DNA from: Bradyrhizobium elkanii WSM2783
GTDB lineage: Bacteria > Pseudomonadota > Alphaproteobacteria > Rhizobiales > Xanthobacteraceae
Reading direction: 5' to 3'
NCBI RefSeq assembly: GCF_000472865.1
Contig: NZ_AXAP01000065.1
Span: 1-46,417, forward strand
DNA length: 46,417 bases
The notes beneath the pieces were generated by a model that was not told the DNA's origin, did no database searches, and worked only from the letters and a program-made list of their open reading frames with translations. The position numbers and the translations under genes are program-made. This document shows, piece after piece, positions 42,328-46,417 of the stretch (positions are counted from its first letter, which is position 1; each line of letters opens with the position of its first letter).

Positions 42328-43914
42328 TTAATGTCCGCCACCCGTAGGTGCGGCCGCCGACGGCTTGTTCAGCAGCAGGACGAGAAGACTGAGGCCGACA
42401 TAGAACACGGTCAACATGAAGAAGGCGTCGCCATAACCCATCACCGCGGCCTGGCGGTGCACGATCTGCGACAATTGCTTCAGCGCCATCATCGCGGAAT
42501 CGCCCATGCCCTGCATGCGCTGGGTGAACATGTTGAGCGTCTCGACCGCCGTCGCATTGCCCCAATGCACCCGATCGTGCAGACGCGAAATGTGCAGGTC
42601 GGTGCGCTCGTTCAGCACCTGGTTGATGATGGCCAGTCCCACCGCGCCGCCGAGATTGCGCATCAGGTTGAACAGGCCGGAGGCATTCTTGACCAGATGT
42701 GGTGCCAGCGTGCCCAGCGCAATGTTGTTGGTCGGCACCATCGCGCACATCATGCCGATGCCGCGCAGGATCTGCGGCACCAAGAGTTCGTAGAAGTCAT
42801 AGTCGCGCGTGATCCAGGTCATCTGCCAGGAGCCAAGCGCGAAGGTGACGAGGCCGAAGGCGATGATGTAGCGCAGATCGACCTTCTGCATCAGCTTCCC
42901 GACGACCGGCGCCATCAGGAACATCGTGATGCCGGAGACGAACATGGTCTCGCCGATCATCAGCGCGCTGTAGCCGCGAACCTCCGCGAGATAGCGCGGA
43001 TAGATGTAGGTCAGGCCGTAGAGGCCGATGCCGATGCAGAACTGCAGCACGCAGCCGATCGCGAAATTGCGGTTGCCGAACGTCCTGAGATCGACGATCG
43101 GCTCTTCCACCGCGAATACGCGCCAGAAGAAGGCAATCGCGGAGATAAGGCAGACCGCGGCGAAGAACGCGACCGAGGTGTCCTGCAGCCACTCGTATTG
43201 CGGCCCCTCCTCCAGCACATATTCCAGCGAGCCGAGGAAGCCCGCCATGAACAAGAGGCCCCACCAGTCGAAGCGCTCGAGCAGCGAGAAATTCGGCTGG
43301 TCGAAATCGATCAGCGCGAGCACGCCGATGGTGATGCCGATGCCGGGCACGATGTTGATGAAAAACAGCCAGTGCCACGACAGCAGGTCCGTGATGTAGC
43401 CGCCCACCGTGGGACCGACGGTCGGTGCCAGCGTCGCGACCAGTCCGATGATCGGCGCGACGATGTGGAACTTCGAGCGCGGAAAGATCGTGTAGGCCGA
43501 GGCGAACACCGTCGGGATCATGCCGGCGCCGAGAAATCCCTGCAGCGCGCGCCAGAGGATCATCTGCTCGATCGAGGTGGCAAAGCCGCACAGGAAGCTC
43601 GAGACGGTGAAGCCGAAGGCGGAGATCGCGAACAGCAGCCGCGTGCCGAGCGCGCGCGACAGGAAGCCGGACAAGGGAATGGCGATGACCTCAGCGATCA
43701 GATAGGCGGTCTGCACCCAGGAGACTTCGCTCGAGCTCGCCGAGAGGCCGGCCTGGATGTCCGAGAGCGATGCCGAGACGATCTGGATGTCCAGGATCGA
43801 CATGAACATCCCGAACACCATGATGATGAAGGCGACCACCCGCTTCGGCTCGATACGCTCGGTGGCGGCCGCAGCGTTCATCATGTTCGGCGAAGCGGTG
43901 GTGGCGTCGGCCAT
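42328..43914 (-). CDS. emrB: EmrB/QacA-type DHA2 MFS multidrug transporter
   Basis: A 528-aa inner membrane antiporter with 14 predicted helices. DHA2 marks are MSILDIQIVSASLSDIQ (TM1), the loop motif after TM2 (GFLSRALGTRLLF) and GIMM/NN-type late segments (MVPTNNIALGTLAP). A hydrophobic C-terminal end is followed by a Pro/Gly/His tail. It is the pump of an EmrAB-TolC-type tripartite exporter: its adaptor gene lies 43 bp upstream on the same strand. AGGTGAG precedes the ATG. The substrate is unknown. No outer membrane channel gene is adjacent, so an unlinked TolC-type protein would be used. Confidence 0.93.
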   Translation of the reverse strand: MADATTASPNMMNAAAATERIEPKRVVAFIIMVFGMFMSILDIQIVSASLSDIQAGLSASSSEVSWVQTAYLIAEVIAIPLSGFLSRALGTRLLFAISAFGFTVSSFLCGFATSIEQMILWRALQGFLGAGMIPTVFASAYTIFPRSKFHIVAPIIGLVATLAPTVGPTVGGYITDLLSWHWLFFINIVPGIGITIGVLALIDFDQPNFSLLERFDWWGLLFMAGFLGSLEYVLEEGPQYEWLQDTSVAFFAAVCLISAIAFFWRVFAVEEPIVDLRTFGNRNFAIGCVLQFCIGIGLYGLTYIYPRYLAEVRGYSALMIGETMFVSGITMFLMAPVVGKLMQKVDLRYIIAFGLVTFALGSWQMTWITRDYDFYELLVPQILRGIGMMCAMVPTNNIALGTLAPHLVKNASGLFNLMRNLGGAVGLAIINQVLNERTDLHISRLHDRVHWGNATAVETLNMFTQRMQGMGDSAMMALKQLSQIVHRQAAVMGYGDAFFMLTVFYVGLSLLVLLLNKPSAAAPTGGGH

Positions 43915-43957
43915 ATCTGCTCACCTGCGCCCGGGATTTTCTTTCGGACTCAAACTA

Positions 43958-45253
43958 TCACTGCGGATGAATCATCATCGGTGCATCGAGATCGGCATCA
44001 TCGTCGGCGTCGTGTGCACCCTCGCTTGTATCCACGGTGGTGTAGACCGACATGCCGGCGCGCAGCAGGTTCTGCCGCGCGACGCTCTTCGGCACGCGGA
44101 TTCGAACCGGCAGCCGCTGCACGATCTTGGTGAAATTGCCGGTGGCGTTGTCCGGCGGCAGCAGCGTGAACACCGAACCTGCGGCCGGTGAAATGCTGTC
44201 AACCACGCCCTTGAACTTGCGGTGGCCGTAGGCGTCGACCGAGATCGTCACCGGCTGGCCCGGGCGGACACGCTTGAGCTGCGTCTCTTTATAATTGGCG
44301 TCGATGAAGACATCGTCGAGCGGCACCACATTGCCGAGCCGCTGGCCGACCTGGATGAAGTCGCCGACATTGACGAGACGGTTGGAGAAGGTGCCGTCGA
44401 CCGGCGCGCGCACCGTGGCGAAATCGAGATCGCGCTCGGCCTTGGCGAGCTGGGTCTGCAGTTCGGCGAGCGTGGCGCGGGCCTCGTTCTGCTGCGCCTT
44501 GGTCACCTCGACATTGTCGCGCGCGGCGTCATAGGCGGCCTGCGCCGACTTCACCGCGGCAACGCCCTGGTCACGGTTTGCCTCCGAGACTTCGAAGGTG
44601 GCGCGCGAGGCAAAGCCCTTGGTGCTCAGCGCCTGCTGGCGGTCGAAATCGAGGCCGAAGCGCTTCAGGTTCGCTTCGGCGGAGACGAGTTGTGCCTGCG
44701 CCTGCTCGACTGCGCTTTCCAACGCGGTGACCTGGCGGCCGATGCGCTCGATGGTCGCCTGCTGGGTGGCGATCCTGCTGCGCGCCGCGTCGACCGCGAT
44801 CCGGTAGTCGCCGTCGTCGATCCGGAAGATCACTTCGCCGGCGCGAACGATCGCGTTGTCGGCAGGCAGGATCGCCGCCAGATGGCCGGAGACACGCGCG
44901 CCGAGCATGGAGTTGTTGGCGCGCACATAGGCGTCGTCGGTCGAGATGTAGAAGCGTCCGGCAACGAACCAGTAGACGCCGTAGCCGACGGCGGCGAGTG
45001 CGAGCAGGCCGAGCACACCCATCATGACGAATCTGCGCTTGGCGGGTTTTGGCGCGGCGGCGGCCTGTGCTGGCGCTGCCGGCTGCTCCGGTGCAGGCGC
45101 GGCCGGCGTTTCGGCAGGCCGGCGCTTGGCTTCTTCGGGAGCGGGGCCACGAAGCTGCTCTGCCGGCTGAGCTGATGTGTTGCGCACGGACTCGCCCTCG
45201 ACCTCCGGCTCGGAGCGAACGACGCGTGCAGCCTGATCTCTCGCCGCGGCCAT
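43958..45253 (-). CDS. emrA: EmrA-type membrane fusion (HlyD) adaptor
   Basis: The periplasmic adaptor of the tripartite pump. The 431-aa protein has an Ala/Pro/Glu-rich cytoplasmic N-terminus (about 60 residues), one transmembrane anchor (about 72-92, VMMGVLGLLALAAVGYGVYW), a lipoyl half with TDDAYVRANNSMLGARVSG, a long helical hairpin (about 160-290), the second lipoyl half (DLDFATVRAPVDGTFSNRLVNVGDFIQVGQ) and a beta-barrel with ISVDAYGHRKFKGVVDSISP. AGGAG lies nine bases before ATG 45253, which decides it against 45268. The N-terminal extension is longer than in E. coli EmrA. Divergent from the tetR-type gene across an operator-like palindrome. Confidence 0.93.
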   Translation of the reverse strand: MAAARDQAARVVRSEPEVEGESVRNTSAQPAEQLRGPAPEEAKRRPAETPAAPAPEQPAAPAQAAAAPKPAKRRFVMMGVLGLLALAAVGYGVYWFVAGRFYISTDDAYVRANNSMLGARVSGHLAAILPADNAIVRAGEVIFRIDDGDYRIAVDAARSRIATQQATIERIGRQVTALESAVEQAQAQLVSAEANLKRFGLDFDRQQALSTKGFASRATFEVSEANRDQGVAAVKSAQAAYDAARDNVEVTKAQQNEARATLAELQTQLAKAERDLDFATVRAPVDGTFSNRLVNVGDFIQVGQRLGNVVPLDDVFIDANYKETQLKRVRPGQPVTISVDAYGHRKFKGVVDSISPAAGSVFTLLPPDNATGNFTKIVQRLPVRIRVPKSVARQNLLRAGMSVYTTVDTSEGAHDADDDADLDAPMMIHPQ

Positions 45254-45332
45254 GGCCGGACTCCTCATTTACCCCGTCACGACGCAAGCGAGGCCCTGCG
45301 GCTGGTGCGGCATCGTGTCTTTACATCTATCA

Positions 45333-45353
45333 TTGACCGAACGGTTCGGTCAA
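45333..45353. promoter_or_regulatory. TetR-type operator palindrome
   Basis: TTGACCGAAC and its exact reverse complement GTTCGGTCAA flank a single central G: 10-bp perfect arms. It lies midway between emrA (80 bp) and the TetR-family gene (85 bp). Each arm starts with TTGACC, a -35 hexamer for each divergent promoter, so a bound repressor would block both. The nearby TetR-family protein is the obvious candidate ligand-responsive repressor. Confidence 0.85.
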
Positions 45354-45361
45354 GTTACATT
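45333..45361 (+). promoter_or_regulatory. Candidate promoter for the TetR-family gene
   Basis: TTGACC (45333-45338), 17 bases, then TACATT (45356-45361), four of six in the -10. The -35 is inside the operator palindrome. The mirror-image promoter for emrA on the minus strand starts with TTGACC at 45353-45348 and has a TGATAGAT-like -10 region near 45330. Confidence 0.45.
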
Positions 45362-45438
45362 ACTTTGGAGGAACCCTAAGGAGAAAATCGCTTCCGGACA
45401 GTAGCCCGGACGGAAATGTTCTCCGAGAGACTAAACCA

Positions 45439-46080
45439 ATGGTTGCAGGCCGGACATCCCCGCTTCAGATCGTTGCCGAGGAGGACTCCTCGAAGCGGCG
45501 GCAAATTCTCGACGGTGCCCGCAAGGTGTTCCTGGAATTGGGTTTCGACGGAGCCAGTATGGGCGAGATCGCCCGCGCCGCCGGCGTCTCCAAGGGCACG
45601 CTCTACGTCTACTTCGACGACAAGTGCCGGCTGTTCGAGGCGATCGTCGAGGAAGAGAAGATCGAGCAGAGCAAGGCGGCTTTCAATTTCGATCCGCAGC
45701 GCGACGTCGATACCACCCTGCCCGAATTCGGGCGGGCCTACATCGCCCTGCTGTGCCGGCCTGGCGGCGGCTCGGCGATCCGCACGGTGATGGCGATCGC
45801 CGAGCGGATGCCGGAGGTCGGCAGCCGATTTTACGAACAGGTGATCGCGAGCAACGTCAAACGCTTCGCGACCTATCTCGAAGCTCGCGCCGCGCACGGC
45901 GAGCTTGCGATCGACAATTTCGAGCTCGCTGCCTGGCAATTCATGCAGATGTGCCAGGCGACGCTGTTCCAGGCCTTCATCTTCCAGGCCAAGCCCTCGC
46001 CATCGCCCGAGCAGATCGCCACCGTCGTCGACAGCGCAACGCGGGTGTTCCTGGCGGCGTATCGGCCGAAGCCGGCGTAG
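45439..46080 (+). CDS. TetR/AcrR-family transcriptional regulator
   Basis: The 213-aa protein has the N-terminal TetR helix-turn-helix (about 19-65: SSKRRQILDGARKVFLELGF, then GEIARAAGVSKGTLYVYFDD), the best conserved part of the family, and an all-helical ligand-binding C-domain (about 80-205) of the AcrR-type TetR_C group. It is divergent from emrA-emrB with a perfect palindrome between, so it probably represses its own gene and the pump and is released by a pump substrate. The ligand is unknown. ATG 45439 has GAGAGA a few bases ahead. Confidence 0.93.
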   Translation: MVAGRTSPLQIVAEEDSSKRRQILDGARKVFLELGFDGASMGEIARAAGVSKGTLYVYFDDKCRLFEAIVEEEKIEQSKAAFNFDPQRDVDTTLPEFGRAYIALLCRPGGGSAIRTVMAIAERMPEVGSRFYEQVIASNVKRFATYLEARAAHGELAIDNFELAAWQFMQMCQATLFQAFIFQAKPSPSPEQIATVVDSATRVFLAAYRPKPA

Positions 46081-46100
46081 CGGCGACGCCGGTTTTGCCC

Positions 46101-46136
46101 CTCATGGTGAGGAGCGCGTAGCGCGTCTCGAACCAT
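46101..46136. repeat. Extragenic palindrome, family 4 (CTCATGGTGAGG...)
   Basis: CATGGTGAGGAGCGC opposes GCGTCTCGAACCAT over 36 bp, with a small GCGC-GTA-GCGC centre. The outer mirror half after ACCAT is broken (TTGGCCCC), so the element may have been damaged by events at the adjacent insertion sequence. It lies 20 bp after the TetR-family stop codon. Confidence 0.6.
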
Positions 46137-46147
46137 TTGGCCCCGCT

Positions 46148-46417
46148 AGAGCGATTCATGGCTAGGCTGAATCGGTAGGGATTCCCCTGCGGGCCGGTTT
46201 GTGATTCAAGATGTTGGCTGGGTCTGGGGGCCAGCATCTGATGAGCCGACCTCTTTCCAATGATCTGCGTGAACGTGTCGTTGCAGCTGTAAGTGGGGGC
46301 GAGAGCTGCCGGGCGGTTGCGACGCGATTTGGCGTGGCGGTGTCCTCGGTGGTGAAGTGGTCACAGCGCTATCGTGCGACGGGCTCAGTGGCGCCCGGCA
46401 AGATAGGCGGATACCGC
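46148..46417 (+). mobile_element. IS630-type insertion sequence, left part only
   Basis: A partial insertion sequence runs off the right edge. Its transposase starts at 46241. The left end is not certain: IS630 elements insert at TA, and CTAGAGCGATTCATGG near 46146-46161 gives a TA (46147-46148) followed by mirror blocks GATTCA / TGAATC, so the end is placed there by inference. The other end lies outside the window. Confidence 0.6.
46241..46417 (+). CDS. IS630-family transposase, N-terminal fragment
   Basis: An open frame starting ATG at 46241 (MSRPLSNDLRERVVAAVSGG) continues to the window end without a stop, 59 codons. The helix-turn-helix region (RAVATRFGVAVSSVVKWSQR) is that of IS630-type transposases. 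The catalytic DDE domain would lie beyond the edge. Whether the gene is intact cannot be judged. Confidence 0.8.
   Translation, partial: MSRPLSNDLRERVVAAVSGGESCRAVATRFGVAVSSVVKWSQRYRATGSVAPGKIGGYR

Noticed and set aside
42157..44133. A 658-codon plus frame antisense to emrB
   Set aside because: Composition is His/Arg/Glu-rich with no domain or start signal; the minus strand holds a complete DHA2 transporter.
1..46417. CRISPR array, tRNA or rRNA genes, prophage or defence system
   Set aside because: No regularly spaced direct repeats, no tRNA cloverleaf or rRNA signature, and no recognisable nuclease, toxin-antitoxin or phage gene set. The palindromic repeats are dispersed singly, not in arrays.

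Overview
The window reads as a chromosomal stretch of a Bradyrhizobium-like alphaproteobacterium (order Hyphomicrobiales, formerly Rhizobiales). The reasons are the high-GC coding sequence, the alphaproteobacterial division and cell wall (dcw) gene order with a long-linker FtsZ, a C-terminal YRNP/ETWSGRGKQP-type H-NS protein, and several families of 80-120 bp extragenic palindromes with GTCAT...ATGAC ends. This placement is inferred from recognised protein families, not from a database search.

Layout. 1-479 holds only palindromic repeats. 480-7198 is a housekeeping and accessory block: a phytoene-dehydrogenase-like FAD oxidoreductase, a 90-aa hypothetical, an H-NS-type protein and a small basic protein in an AT-richer patch, then prmA overlapping a cysteine-cluster protein, a conserved 61-aa basic protein, and a three-domain aminopeptidase P. 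A Bcr/CflA-type MFS transporter (7413-8690) converges on the main block. From 34440 leftwards to 8819 every gene is on the minus strand: rsmH-ftsL-ftsI-murE-murF-mraY-murD-ftsW-murG-murC-murB-ddl-ftsQ-ftsA-ftsZ, a strong terminator, then lpxC-bamD-recN-ligA. Together these cover cytoplasmic UDP-MurNAc-pentapeptide synthesis, lipid I/II formation, septal polymerisation and crosslinking, Z-ring assembly, lipid A commitment, outer membrane protein assembly and DNA repair/ligation. No mraZ lies upstream of rsmH. A divergent N-acetylmuramoyl-L-alanine amidase is there instead.

34905-40201 carries the amidase, an ECF42-type sigma factor with its DGPF/YCII partner, the RNase P RNA gene (rnpB) with a terminator, a TauE/SafE permease and an EamA (DMT) permease. 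40207-46080 is an export region: an ABC half-transporter, then an emrA-emrB tripartite-pump pair divergent from a TetR regulator. A perfect 10-bp-arm palindrome between them forms the probable operator. The right edge enters an IS630-type insertion sequence that is cut by the window end.

The most interesting pattern is the placement of the palindromic repeats. From 7204 rightwards each lies within about 30 bp of a stop codon (or of the rnpB 3' end), and five of them occupy gene junctions inside the dcw cluster, whereas most other junctions there are tightly coupled or overlapping. One repeat has supplied the last codons and the stop of the EamA permease. I found no CRISPR array, tRNA, rRNA or recognisable defence system, and nothing that I can honestly call a wholly new multi-gene system.
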